The notes under the pieces are model-generated. The model worked only from the letters and a program-made list of their open reading frames with translations, was not told where the DNA came from and made no database searches. Below, one piece after another: positions 1-7,002 of a stretch of 8,106 bases of DNA. A program made the position numbers and the translations under genes. Source of the DNA: Candidatus Poribacteria bacterium (GTDB taxonomy: Bacteria > Poribacteria > WGA-4E > WGA-3G); NCBI GenBank assembly GCA_028818995.1, contig JAPPMR010000898.1, forward strand, positions 1 through 8,106. Reading direction: 5' to 3'. Numbering within the stretch: the first letter of the stretch is position 1; each line of letters begins with the position of its first letter.

Positions 1-644
1 CCGATAATGTGTCTGCCTAACTGATATGCCATGCGATAGATAAATTCGCGATGCGGTTGATTGGTAAATGCACCGATTTTAGGATTGCCAGAGTAAGTAT
101 CCTCACGATTGATAAGCAGCGGAATCACAACCCGACATCCAGCACTCGCTAAATGCCGCGCAAATTGTGCATTAGGTGGAAGTTCGTCGGTTACACCTGC
201 AATCATCTCAGGTGTCCAATCCGCATCCGTTAACGCTATAACCTGAGCGGCAACAGGTACGTTGTCATTCGGTTCTAACAGCAATCCTTCACCATCAACT
301 TCATCAAAAACCTGCCATTGAACACGGGATATGGAGTAATTCTCACCTTTTGCTATATGTGCAGAGGCTTTTGTCGTTCCAAGATACGAAATCGCTTCAA
401 TTGGTAGGCGTTCATCATAACATCCTATCTGTTTTCTGAACCGTTGTCTGTTCGGTTCAACGGATTCGGTATATGCAGTATGTGAACTATAATCGCGATT
501 CCACAACGTTTCACGTTTTTCTGCTGCGATCTCTATGGCACGGGTAACGTAGTTATCAAGGTCTTCAACCATTTGTGAGGCAAGATCACCTTCATAAGTC
601 AAAGGTGCTGTACCATGTAATTCTGACGGGTGATTGTTTGACAT
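1..644 (-). CDS. N-terminal part of a large alpha/beta-hydrolase-like protein (runs off the left edge)
   Basis: An open frame starts at the ATG on the minus strand (bases 644-642) and stays open for 214 codons to the window edge, so the C-terminus is missing. The start is preceded by GTGAGAAAAATC, which gives a weak GAGA ribosome site. The visible protein begins MSNNHPSELHGTAP, has no signal peptide, and carries a helical region at about residues 22-50. Around residues 158-214 it has a GCRVVIPLLINREDT stretch followed by SGNP, TNQPHREF and LGRHII. From memory, this combination occurs upstream of the nucleophile elbow in large dienelactone-hydrolase or acetylxylan-esterase-like proteins of planctomycetes and Poribacteria. 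The catalytic serine, aspartate and histidine would lie outside the window, so activity cannot be judged. It lies 54 bases downstream of the CoA transferase gene on the same strand, probably in one operon. The reading frame is certain; the family is moderately supported. Confidence 0.75.
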   Translation of the reverse strand, partial: MSNNHPSELHGTAPLTYEGDLASQMVEDLDNYVTRAIEIAAEKRETLWNRDYSSHTAYTESVEPNRQRFRKQIGCYDERLPIEAISYLGTTKASAHIAKGENYSISRVQWQVFDEVDGEGLLLEPNDNVPVAAQVIALTDADWTPEMIAGVTDELPPNAQFARHLASAGCRVVIPLLINREDTYSGNPKIGAFTNQPHREFIYRMAYQLGRHII

Positions 645-671
645 GATTTTTCTCACTTATTCAGACAAAGA

Positions 672-689
672 CATGCAAGAAATTGCATG
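672..689. other. Perfect hairpin between the CoA transferase and hydrolase genes
   Basis: CATGCAA and TTGCATG form a perfect 7-bp inverted repeat around a 4-base loop (GAAA on the plus strand, TTTC in the minus-strand transcript). It lies in the 54-base gap between two minus-strand genes. The minus-strand sequence after it (TCTTTGTCTG) is not a clean U-run, so it looks more like an mRNA processing or stability hairpin, or a leaky terminator, than a strong stop. Confidence 0.45.
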
Positions 690-698
690 CGTGCATAG

Positions 699-1886
699 TT
701 ATACGATTCCTTCTTGTCTTAACTCTTCCACTTCTCCAGTCGTCATTTTCAACATTTCTGTTAATAATTCTGTCGTGTGTTCTCCAAGGCTGGGGGCGGG
801 AGCATCTACATGACCGGGAGTATCAGAGAGTTTAATCGGCACGCCCGGTACGCCGACAGCACCAGTAATTTCATGTATCACTTGAGTAATCATCTCTCGT
901 GCTTTGACCTGCGGATGGCTAACGACCTTGTCAATCGTGTTGATGGGGCCGCACGGTACACCGATTTTTTCCAGTGTTTCAATCCATTCATCTGTTGTGT
1001 GTTGCCGCATAATCTCAGAGAGAATAGGAAACAACTCACCATGATTTTCTGTTCGATCTGCATTAGAACAAAACCGTGGGTCAGAGATAAGATTTTTCTG
1101 ATCTACATGCTCACAGAATTTTGCCCACAACATATCGTTGCCGATAGCAATAATAATATGTCCGTCTGCTGATTCAAACGCCTCAAATGGTGTGATTGCA
1201 GGGTGTCGACTACCGAGTGGTTTGGGGATTTCATCTGTAGCAAAATAACGGACGATTGCATTTTCTAATACTGCTACAAGACTATCTAACATTGCCACAT
1301 CTACCAACTGCCCTTTTCCAGTGTTGTTGCGATGATGAAGTGCGGACAAAACACCAATTGATGTGAAGAGCGCTGCAGTGATGTCGCTGATAGAAGTTCC
1401 AACACGCACGGGAGGTGCATCAGGTTCTCCCGTGATACTGATAATGCCACCCATCCCCTGGATAATCATATCATAAGCACCCTGTTGTGCAAAAGGTCCG
1501 GTCTGCCCAAAACCGGAACAAGCTGCATAAATCAGTGATGGTTGTTCCGATGCAAGTGTTTCGTAATCTAAACCGAGTTTTTTCATCGTCCCCGGACGGA
1601 AATTTTCTACTAAAATGTCGCTCTGCCTAACAAGTTGCTTGAATATATGTTTTCCACGTTCGGTCTTGAGGTCAAGTGTTATACTCCGTTTGCCACGATT
1701 CACACTCATAAAGTAGAGACTAAATCCGTTTTTAAATGGACCGAAGTTCCGTGATTCATCCCCAATTCCCGGTTGTTCAATTTTTATGACTTCCGCGCCA
1801 AGGTCGCCAAGGATCATCGTTGCATAAGGTCCCGCAAGTACTCTTGTTAAATCTAATACCTTTATTCCGTCCAATGGACCTGCCAT
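699..1886 (-). CDS. CaiB/BaiF family CoA transferase (class III)
   Basis: This 395-residue cytoplasmic protein belongs to the class III CoA transferases, which move CoA between carboxylic acids through an aspartyl-CoA intermediate. Family marks are the N-terminal DGIKVLDLTRVLAGPYA block, GDLGAEVIKIE (residues 27-37), NRGKRSITLDL (63-73), DILVENFRPGTMKKLGLDY (90-108) and GFGQTGPF (125-132). D168 in the VGTSISDITAALF block sits at the place of the catalytic aspartate (D169 of formyl-CoA transferase). The C-terminal PSLGEHTTELL is also typical. Length is normal and nothing essential looks missing. The start is supported by AAGG about nine bases upstream. The acid substrate and CoA donor cannot be read from sequence; family members act on formate, oxalate, succinate, carnitine, mesaconate and others. 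It is divergent from the oxidoreductase at 2028 and probably co-transcribed with the hydrolase-like gene downstream. Confidence 0.95.
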   Translation of the reverse strand: MAGPLDGIKVLDLTRVLAGPYATMILGDLGAEVIKIEQPGIGDESRNFGPFKNGFSLYFMSVNRGKRSITLDLKTERGKHIFKQLVRQSDILVENFRPGTMKKLGLDYETLASEQPSLIYAACSGFGQTGPFAQQGAYDMIIQGMGGIISITGEPDAPPVRVGTSISDITAALFTSIGVLSALHHRNNTGKGQLVDVAMLDSLVAVLENAIVRYFATDEIPKPLGSRHPAITPFEAFESADGHIIIAIGNDMLWAKFCEHVDQKNLISDPRFCSNADRTENHGELFPILSEIMRQHTTDEWIETLEKIGVPCGPINTIDKVVSHPQVKAREMITQVIHEITGAVGVPGVPIKLSDTPGHVDAPAPSLGEHTTELLTEMLKMTTGEVEELRQEGIV

Positions 1887-1932
1887 GTATTCATACCTTA
1901 CGTTCTAAAAAGTTGCTTTTCTGATGCATACG

Positions 1933-1963
1933 TGCTAAAATGAAAACACATTATATGTTAGCA
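1933..1963. promoter_or_regulatory. Inverted repeat, candidate operator in the divergent region
   Basis: TGCTAA (1933-1938) and TTAGCA (1958-1963) form a perfect 6-bp inverted repeat with a 19-base spacer. The arms flank the candidate minus-strand -10 box at 1950-1955. A dimeric regulator bound here could control both the CoA transferase and the oxidoreductase. No regulator gene is present in the window. Confidence 0.3.
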
Positions 1964-1977
1964 TCAAATAGTGTCTG
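1950..1977 (-). promoter_or_regulatory. Candidate promoter for the CoA transferase gene
   Basis: On the minus strand a perfect TATAAT (bases 1955-1950) follows CAGACA (1977-1972, four of six matches to TTGACA) with a 16-base spacer. Transcription would start near 1943, giving a leader of roughly 57 bases. The assignment rests on motif match and its place in the divergent region only. Confidence 0.5.
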
Positions 1978-2000
1978 TGTCCATAAGTTTTTAATGAAAG

Positions 2001-2006
2001 TATGAT
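2001..2006 (+). promoter_or_regulatory. Possible -10 box for the oxidoreductase gene
   Basis: TATGAT lies 21 bases before the start codon; the hexamer 17 bases upstream (TGTCCA, 1978-1983) is a poor -35 match. A start near 2012 would leave a short leader that contains the GAAGGAG ribosome site at 2014-2020. The evidence is weak. Confidence 0.3.
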
Positions 2007-2027
2007 GTCGCTTGAAGGAGAACATCA

Positions 2028-3104
2028 ATGGATAAACTAAAGATCGCACATATAGGAACAGGTAACCGCGGGTCTAATACGTACCTTCCACTGATAGCAA
2101 AGCTGAAAGATGACTTAGAACTCGTTGCGGTGTGTGATGTGCATGAAAAAAGGGTTGCGGAGCAAGGAGAAAAGTATAACGTGCCTGCCTACACTGATAC
2201 TGAACAGATGTTAGAGACGGAAAAACCAGATTTCTGTTCTATTGTGATCACACCGAGTAACAATCACGTTCCAGGTCTTCTCTGTTCGCAACATGGTGTG
2301 AGTTATTGCACAGAAACGCCGATTAATACCGACCTCAAACGTGCAGATATGATGATTGAAGCAGCCAAAGAACATGGTACAAAGTTAGAGGTCAACGAAA
2401 ACTATTATCGCCGTCCATCTGAACGTATTAAGCGAGAAATGATTCTTCAAGGCATTTTTGGTAAGGTGAACGTTGCTCACAACGATTTCCGTGGGCACGG
2501 TTACCACGGTATTGGTCTAATAAGAAGTTATGTTGGATTTGACAATGAACCGGTGCAGGTTTACGGTTTTAATAAATCGTATAGTGTGCAGGATCACGTG
2601 TGGCGAAAAGGACAACCCCGCCGTAAGAAAGAGGATTGGCTACATTCAGTTATTGAATTCGCTGACGGAGCAGTTGGGATTTTTAACTTCACTAGTCTTT
2701 CTTATGGTTCACCGCTTCGTGGTTTTAATGGAACAAAATTCTATGCGGAGCGCGGCATGTGTTTCCGTGATGATGCCGTTATCTTAAACGATGATGCAGA
2801 CGAACAACGACCCGTAACTATTACACGTAAAACGAATAACGTTGACGGTTATGAAACGCTCGCTGCACTTGTTGCTGATACTAACCCTGAAGTTGTATGG
2901 GAAAACCCACTGCAAAATTACCCACTCAGCGATGGTGAAATTACTGTTGCATCGGAATTAATGAGCATCGCAAATGCTGTCCGAAACGATACTGAACCGG
3001 AATATGGTGCATACAACGGACGTAAAGATAGAGAAATAGATGTTGCTATGGGTCGCTCATGCTCAAATAATGGGGCACCTGTTACTTTTCCTTATGAATA
3101 CTAA
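2028..3104 (+). CDS. Gfo/Idh/MocA family NAD(P)-dependent oxidoreductase
   Basis: This 358-residue cytoplasmic protein has the two-domain layout of the glucose-fructose oxidoreductase/inositol dehydrogenase family, which oxidise or reduce sugars and cyclitols with NAD(P). The N-terminal Rossmann domain shows KIAHIGTGNRGSN (residues 5-17) as the dinucleotide loop, ELVAVCDVHEKR (31-42) with the acidic residue after the second strand, and SIVITPSNNH (71-80). The C-terminal domain contains GHGYHGIGLIRSYVGFD (156-172), where other members keep substrate-binding residues. The usual Glu-Lys-Pro motif is E96-T97-P98, so the lysine normally linked to catalysis and cofactor contact is absent. This may mean a changed reaction or a non-redox role. 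The C-terminal KDREIDVAMGRSCSNNGAPV segment is intact, so the gene is not broken. A strong GAAGGAG lies seven bases before the ATG. The substrate is not predictable from the sequence. Confidence 0.92.
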   Translation: MDKLKIAHIGTGNRGSNTYLPLIAKLKDDLELVAVCDVHEKRVAEQGEKYNVPAYTDTEQMLETEKPDFCSIVITPSNNHVPGLLCSQHGVSYCTETPINTDLKRADMMIEAAKEHGTKLEVNENYYRRPSERIKREMILQGIFGKVNVAHNDFRGHGYHGIGLIRSYVGFDNEPVQVYGFNKSYSVQDHVWRKGQPRRKKEDWLHSVIEFADGAVGIFNFTSLSYGSPLRGFNGTKFYAERGMCFRDDAVILNDDADEQRPVTITRKTNNVDGYETLAALVADTNPEVVWENPLQNYPLSDGEITVASELMSIANAVRNDTEPEYGAYNGRKDREIDVAMGRSCSNNGAPVTFPYEY

Positions 3105-3151
3105 AAAAAGAAAATGTTCCTATTTCGTAGCAAGGCTTAGAGAGATTTTGC

Positions 3152-3180
3152 TTGTTATGCTCATCGTATTGGGCTATACT
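3152..3180 (+). promoter_or_regulatory. Sigma70-type promoter of the exported-protein/hemB operon
   Basis: TTGTTA (3152-3157) and TATACT (3175-3180) are separated by exactly 17 bases. Each box matches its consensus at five or four of six positions. Transcription would start near 3187, leaving a leader of about 30 bases before the first exported-protein gene. This is the best promoter match in the window and sits in the right gap. Confidence 0.65.
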
Positions 3181-3202
3181 TAAGGGGTAGATTATTTTAC
3201 TT

Positions 3203-3207
3203 GGAGG
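3203..3207 (+). promoter_or_regulatory. Ribosome binding site that fixes a GTG start
   Basis: GGAGG lies eight bases before the GTG at 3216. This supports GTG rather than the in-frame TTG directly after it. The resulting Met-Leu-Lys start matches the three paralogues, which all begin with ATG. Confidence 0.75.
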
Positions 3208-3215
3208 ATGAATAG

Positions 3216-4109
3216 GTGTTGAAATCTTTTCAATCAATTTTCATTTTACTTCTGATATTCGGTTTAGGTGTAACGCTGCTCGCTAACGAATGGGCAACGA
3301 GTTACTTTCCAGACAAACCTGGAAGTTATTGGGTTTATGCGGATCAAGACGGGAACGAATTAACTCGTTACGCTGTTGAGGAAAAAGATGTTGAAGGCGA
3401 GACATTTCGCGCTTTTGATTATGAACCTGAAATTGATGATTGGGAAAAATATCTGTATGCTGTGCATCCATTTCTGTATAAAGTTGGAGAAGAATGGGTA
3501 GCATTTTATGTTGGGGGTGACAGAGAAGTTGCTACTGAGTCGATCCTAACTAAAAAGCTTGATGAAACACTTGGAGCGATCCGGCAACGGTTTGCGGGAC
3601 AACTCCCAGAAGGGATCACGATGGATTTTAACTACACGATTGAACCTAAAGCACAAGATTATTTCTATCTTTTTCCTACACCTGTTAAATATAATGAAGA
3701 ATGGATTGCTATGCAACTGAACGTAAAAGTAAAGATGAAAATGGACATTCAAGGTGCACCCGTTGAAATTCCGGCAGAACTGAAATCCATCTCATCTACG
3801 ACTAATATTGTGGAAACCGGTAATGTTATCGGAACAGAAACTGTTGAAACACAAGCAGGCGCGTTTGAAGATTGCTTAAAAATTGAGTATCGCACCAAAA
3901 CAACTGTAAACACAACACTTCCTACTGAGTTTAAGCAACTCCTTCCTGAGCAGCAACCAGCTGAATCGGTTACCACTCTCTGGTTAGCACCGAACGTCGG
4001 AATTGTCAAATTCAGTAGTGGACAGGAGAATTCGGATGATATGAAAACCCTTGAACTCAAAAACTATGAAATCCAATCAGATGAATCCGAAAGCGGGGAT
4101 AGTAAATAA
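3216..4109 (+). CDS. Exported protein of unknown function, array copy 1
   Basis: The product has 297 residues. Residues 1-23 form a signal peptide (positive start, hydrophobic core, LLA before NEW), with no lipobox cysteine, so the protein is likely soluble in the periplasm or secreted. It keeps YFP at 30-32, the DQDGNE block at 43-48, W76, EEW at 161-163, GTETVET (206-212), the single cysteine C220 in FEDCLKIEY, and W256 before APNVGIVK (258-265), ending near ELKNYEI. I do not recognise a named family. The 'YFP..G.YW.Y ... AG.FEDCLK ... APNVGIVK' pattern resembles a widespread class of beta-rich secreted domains that I recall without a firm name. This copy is the most diverged at the start (52 of 100 residues identical to copy 4 by hand count). 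It is first in the operon and the only copy using GTG. Confidence 0.9.
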   Translation: MLKSFQSIFILLLIFGLGVTLLANEWATSYFPDKPGSYWVYADQDGNELTRYAVEEKDVEGETFRAFDYEPEIDDWEKYLYAVHPFLYKVGEEWVAFYVGGDREVATESILTKKLDETLGAIRQRFAGQLPEGITMDFNYTIEPKAQDYFYLFPTPVKYNEEWIAMQLNVKVKMKMDIQGAPVEIPAELKSISSTTNIVETGNVIGTETVETQAGAFEDCLKIEYRTKTTVNTTLPTEFKQLLPEQQPAESVTTLWLAPNVGIVKFSSGQENSDDMKTLELKNYEIQSDESESGDSK

Positions 4110-4122
4110 TCTACAAACATTC

Positions 4123-4152
4123 TTATAATGCTTTACACATATTTATAATGCT
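4123..4152 (+). repeat. Two TTATAATGCT repeats in the leader of array copy 2
   Basis: TTATAATGCT occurs at 4123-4132 and again at 4143-4152, a 20-base period. Each contains a perfect TATAAT. Neither has a good -35 at 17 bases, so a promoter is possible but not clear. The 62-base gap is otherwise AT-rich and has no terminator hairpin that I can see. Confidence 0.55.
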
Positions 4153-4171
4153 ATTATAGGTTACACTCAGG

Positions 4172-5134
4172 ATGTTGAAAAAACTGTGTCCTCTCTTGAT
4201 ATTTTTCCTATCTTTTTATTTTTCTTCGACTCTAATAGGGAACGAATCCACACATAAATATTTTCCAAGTACACTTGGAAGTTTTTGGGTTTATGAAGAC
4301 CAAGACGGTAATGAGTTTACTCGCCAAATAATTGAAACTGAAGAAATTACAGGTGAGACATATTACAATTTCAGTTACGAACCCGTGTTAGAAGACTGGA
4401 AAGATTTTCACCGTTACATGCATCTTTCTCTGTTTAATGTAGGGGAGGAGTGGATAACGTTTGTTGTGGGAGATGAAATAAAAAAAGCAGTGAAGGCGCG
4501 CCTCACCGAAGAAATGGAAACATTTTCCAAATTGGCAAAAAGGTCTTTAGAAAACAATACCCCTTCCGATCTCAACCTTACTGTTGACTTTAACTATAGT
4601 GTGGAAGTAGAAGCGGAAGACGATTTCAATTTACTTCCAACCCAAACATCCTCCGATGAAGAATGGGAAGCAACCCAAATTAATGCCAAAATCACAATGA
4701 AGTTTGACATACAGGGTGTGCCAGATTTTCAGGACGCTGCAGAAATACCTGAAATCACACTTGATTTTTCTATCATTGAGACGGGAAAAATCCTCGGTAC
4801 AGAGACCGTTGAAACACCCGTTGGCACATTTGAAGATTGTTTGAAAATTGAGTTTAAAACAGAAACAAAAATGATAACATCTCAACCCGCTGCAGCAGAA
4901 GACTTACCGGGAGAATCGGTCACGACCTTATGGTTTGCGCCCAATGTCGGAATCGTCAAGTTTCAGCAAAAAGCTGAAAAAATTTACCTCAATATGTTAT
5001 CAACAAGAGACGCCATTGAAACGTATGTATCTGATGAAGAAGCTGCGGAGATCACTTCTCCCTCAATTGAGACATTTAAATTAAAAAAATACAAAATAGT
5101 ACCTGAAGTTTCGCCGAACGGTGATGAAAAATAA
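4172..5134 (+). CDS. Exported protein of unknown function, array copy 2 (longest)
   Basis: This 320-residue paralogue has a signal peptide at about residues 1-23 (MLKKLCPLLIFFL..., LIG before NES). C6 lies before the hydrophobic core and is not a lipobox. Conserved parts are [19 protein letters not shown] (30-48), LEDW (73-76), a charged helix at about 101-128, EEW (163-165), GTETVETPVGTFEDC (209-223) with the only mature cysteine C223, and W254 before APNVGIVK (256-263). Unlike copies 3 and 4 it has extra sequence between APNVGIVK and the final LKKYKI, about residues 270-300, rich in acidic residues. Its ribosome site is poor: only AGG touching the ATG, or TAGG eleven bases upstream. It may therefore be translated less than its neighbours. 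The start is fixed by homology. TAATAG gives a double stop. Confidence 0.9.
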   Translation: MLKKLCPLLIFFLSFYFSSTLIGNESTHKYFPSTLGSFWVYEDQDGNEFTRQIIETEEITGETYYNFSYEPVLEDWKDFHRYMHLSLFNVGEEWITFVVGDEIKKAVKARLTEEMETFSKLAKRSLENNTPSDLNLTVDFNYSVEVEAEDDFNLLPTQTSSDEEWEATQINAKITMKFDIQGVPDFQDAAEIPEITLDFSIIETGKILGTETVETPVGTFEDCLKIEFKTETKMITSQPAAAEDLPGESVTTLWFAPNVGIVKFQQKAEKIYLNMLSTRDAIETYVSDEEAAEITSPSIETFKLKKYKIVPEVSPNGDEK

Positions 5135-5185
5135 TAGATTACCATCAATTTATTCCAAATAAGAAAATAGATATGGAGAATTCTC

Positions 5186-6064
5186 ATGTTAAGAAAATTT
5201 AGTGCGGCATTTATATTACTGTTAGCCTTTAGTTTTAGCGTAACCTTGTTAGGAATTGAGACAGCACAAGTATATTTTCCTGGGACTTTAGAGAGTTTTT
5301 GGATTTATGAAGACCAAGATGGTAACGAGTTATCGCGTGTCGCGATTGAAGGCGAAGAAATTGCTGATAAAACCTATCCTGCCTTCAGTTATGAACCAGA
5401 GTTAGAAGATTGGGCAGAATATAGTCCTTTTATCCGACCATCTCTATATAATGTAAGCGATGCAGGAATCACGCTTGTTGCCAAGGATGAGATCGGAAAA
5501 GCTCTCCAAGCACGCCTTAAAAAAGAAACGGATATTCTCGTTGACATAATGAAAGGAGTAGCTCCACCAGATGCTGGTATTGATGTTGACATTGAAGTGA
5601 AGGGACACGACCATTCATTCCTACTTCCTGATACTATAACTATCAATGAAGAGTGGGACGTTAACCAATTTGAAGTTGATGTCAAGATGCATTTTCGGGG
5701 CGGAGATGTCCCAGAAAATGAACAATTGACGGTAGACTTCACCATTGTAGAAACAGGAATTGTGCTTGGCACAGAAACTGTTGAAACGATTGCTGGGACA
5801 TTTGAAGACTGTCTAAAAGTTGAATATCGTACAGAAACTACCGCAGCAATGACACCTGATCCTCCACCCGATGAAGTAGAACCGCCAGGAGAAACCGTAA
5901 CAACAGTATGGTATGCACCAAATATCGGAATAGTAAAATTTCATCAGGAAACGAATTACATTTTCTTAGAAATGATTCCAGACGATGAAGGGCTTCCTGT
6001 GCCCCCTGGACCTAAAATAAAAACCTATGAATTAAAGAGATATGAAATCAAACCTGCTGAATAG
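5186..6064 (+). CDS. Exported protein of unknown function, array copy 3
   Basis: This 292-residue paralogue has a GGAGA ribosome site six bases before ATG. The signal peptide spans residues 1-23 (hydrophobic core, LLG before IET), with no lipobox. It keeps [19 protein letters not shown] (30-48), LEDW (73-76), the helix at about 101-124, EEW (155-157), [18 protein letters not shown] (194-211) with sole cysteine C209, W242 before APNIGIVK (244-251), and YELKRYEI at 281-288. The loop between the cysteine block and the tryptophan block is proline-rich (TPDPPPDEVEPPGE, about 223-236), unlike the other copies. Over the first 110 residues it matches copy 4 at 74 positions by hand count, making these the closest pair. 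Function is unknown; location and fold class are inferred as for the other copies. Confidence 0.9.
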   Translation: MLRKFSAAFILLLAFSFSVTLLGIETAQVYFPGTLESFWIYEDQDGNELSRVAIEGEEIADKTYPAFSYEPELEDWAEYSPFIRPSLYNVSDAGITLVAKDEIGKALQARLKKETDILVDIMKGVAPPDAGIDVDIEVKGHDHSFLLPDTITINEEWDVNQFEVDVKMHFRGGDVPENEQLTVDFTIVETGIVLGTETVETIAGTFEDCLKVEYRTETTAAMTPDPPPDEVEPPGETVTTVWYAPNIGIVKFHQETNYIFLEMIPDDEGLPVPPGPKIKTYELKRYEIKPAE

Positions 6065-6126
6065 GATTGATGTAAAAAATAATACCGGAATTCAGTTACA
6101 AACTTCCTCTCAATTGGAGATAATTA

Positions 6127-7002
6127 ATGTTAAAAAAATTATCCACTTTCTTGATATTTTTACTTGTCTTTAGTTTCAGTGTAACACTACTGGGAAATGA
6201 GTCGGCGACAAAATACTTTCCCAGCACGCTTGGAAGTTATTGGGTCTATGAAGACCAAGACGGTAATGAATTGACACGCCGCGCAGTTGAAGGTGAAGAG
6301 ATCGCAGGGGAAACCTATCATGTTTTTGACTATGAATCTGAGTTAGAGGATTGGACGGATTATAGTATTTTTATTCGTCCGTCACTATATCAAATGAGTG
6401 ATAAAGGGATTACACTCGTTGTTGGGGATGAGGTAGAGAAAGCAATCAAGGCACGTTTTGCTAAAGAAATGGAACATTTAAGAAAAATAATTGAATTGGA
6501 TGATCCTGATGCGGCAAATTTTACCTATGAGGTAAAAACAGAAGCACAAGACGAATTTCATTTACTGTCAACACCAATAACTCTCAACGAAGAATGGGAC
6601 GCTAATCAGATAAAAGTCAACTTTAAGTTATTCTTTGAGGGAACTGAACAAATTTCAATAGATTACACCATCTTAGAGTCAGGAATTATATCTGGCATTG
6701 AAACTGTTGAAACATCTGCTGGCACGTTTGAAGACTGTTTGAAAGTTGAATACCGTACTGAAACAACCGTAGAACAAGACTCTGTGTTTTCACCTGAAGA
6801 AACAAATCCACTTGGTGAAACCGTAAAGACAGTGTGGTTTGCTCCTAATGTCGGTATTGTAAAGGTTAAACAGAAATCGAGGCACCTATTCTTTGATTTG
6901 ATACCAGAAGAGGAGGATCTCCTAATGCCTGCTGAACCTAAGGAAAAAATATTTGAATTAAAGAAATATGAAATCAAATCCGATGCGGCGGAGGCTAAAT
7001 GA
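6127..7002 (+). CDS. Exported protein of unknown function, array copy 4, coupled to hemB
   Basis: This 291-residue paralogue starts at ATG with GGAGA six bases upstream. The signal peptide is residues 1-23 (FSFSVTLLG before NES), with no lipobox. It keeps [19 protein letters not shown] (30-48), [10 protein letters not shown] (55-64), LEDW (73-76), a charged helix at about 101-124, EEW (155-157), [19 protein letters not shown] (192-210) with sole cysteine C204, W237 before APNVGIVK (239-246), and FELKKYEI at 276-283. Its sequence is closest to the consensus of the four. The stop TGA overlaps the start of hemB in ATGA, and the ribosome site for hemB lies within its last codons. That ties expression of this exported protein to heme synthesis. 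I cannot name a function. Confidence 0.92.
   Translation: MLKKLSTFLIFLLVFSFSVTLLGNESATKYFPSTLGSYWVYEDQDGNELTRRAVEGEEIAGETYHVFDYESELEDWTDYSIFIRPSLYQMSDKGITLVVGDEVEKAIKARFAKEMEHLRKIIELDDPDAANFTYEVKTEAQDEFHLLSTPITLNEEWDANQIKVNFKLFFEGTEQISIDYTILESGIISGIETVETSAGTFEDCLKVEYRTETTVEQDSVFSPEETNPLGETVKTVWFAPNVGIVKVKQKSRHLFFDLIPEEEDLLMPAEPKEKIFELKKYEIKSDAAEAK

Larger units (their letters stand above)
3216..7002 (+). repeat. Tandem array of four paralogous exported-protein genes
   Basis: Four consecutive same-strand genes encode homologous proteins of 297, 320, 292 and 291 residues. Their first 90 or so residues align without a gap. One conserved block lies at residues 30-51 of each copy (bases 3303-3368, 4259-4324, 5273-5338, 6214-6279). 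A second contains the conserved cysteine (bases 3831-3887, 4796-4852, 5768-5824, 6694-6750). Similarity extends to DNA, for example TATGAAGACCAAGA shared by copies 2, 3 and 4. Gaps are 62, 51 and 62 bases. The pattern implies serial tandem duplication of a whole gene with its ribosome site. Confidence 0.93.

Noticed and set aside
777..1172. 131-codon plus-strand open frame opposite the CoA transferase
   Set aside because: It lies wholly antisense to a gene with clear family motifs, and its translation shows no recognisable domain.
3129..3152. AGCAA/TTGCT hairpin as a terminator for the oxidoreductase
   Set aside because: The stem has only five pairs, there is no U-run, and it overlaps the -35 box of the next promoter.
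3208..3222. Four-codon leader ORF (ATG AAT AGG TGT TGA) overlapping the start of array copy 1
   Set aside because: Its ATG abuts the GGAGG with no spacing, so it is unlikely to be translated; the GTG eight bases away is better placed.
4172..4240. Lipoprotein signal in array copy 2 because of C6
   Set aside because: The cysteine precedes the hydrophobic core instead of following it, and no copy has a lipobox at the cleavage region.
5389..5772. 127-codon minus-strand open frame opposite array copy 3
   Set aside because: It is antisense to a conserved paralogue; serine-rich composition reflects the complement of acidic codons.
3216..7002. Array copies as fragments of one frameshifted gene or as a mobile element
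   Set aside because: Each copy has its own start, signal peptide, full set of blocks and stop; no transposase, terminal inverted repeats or target duplications were seen.
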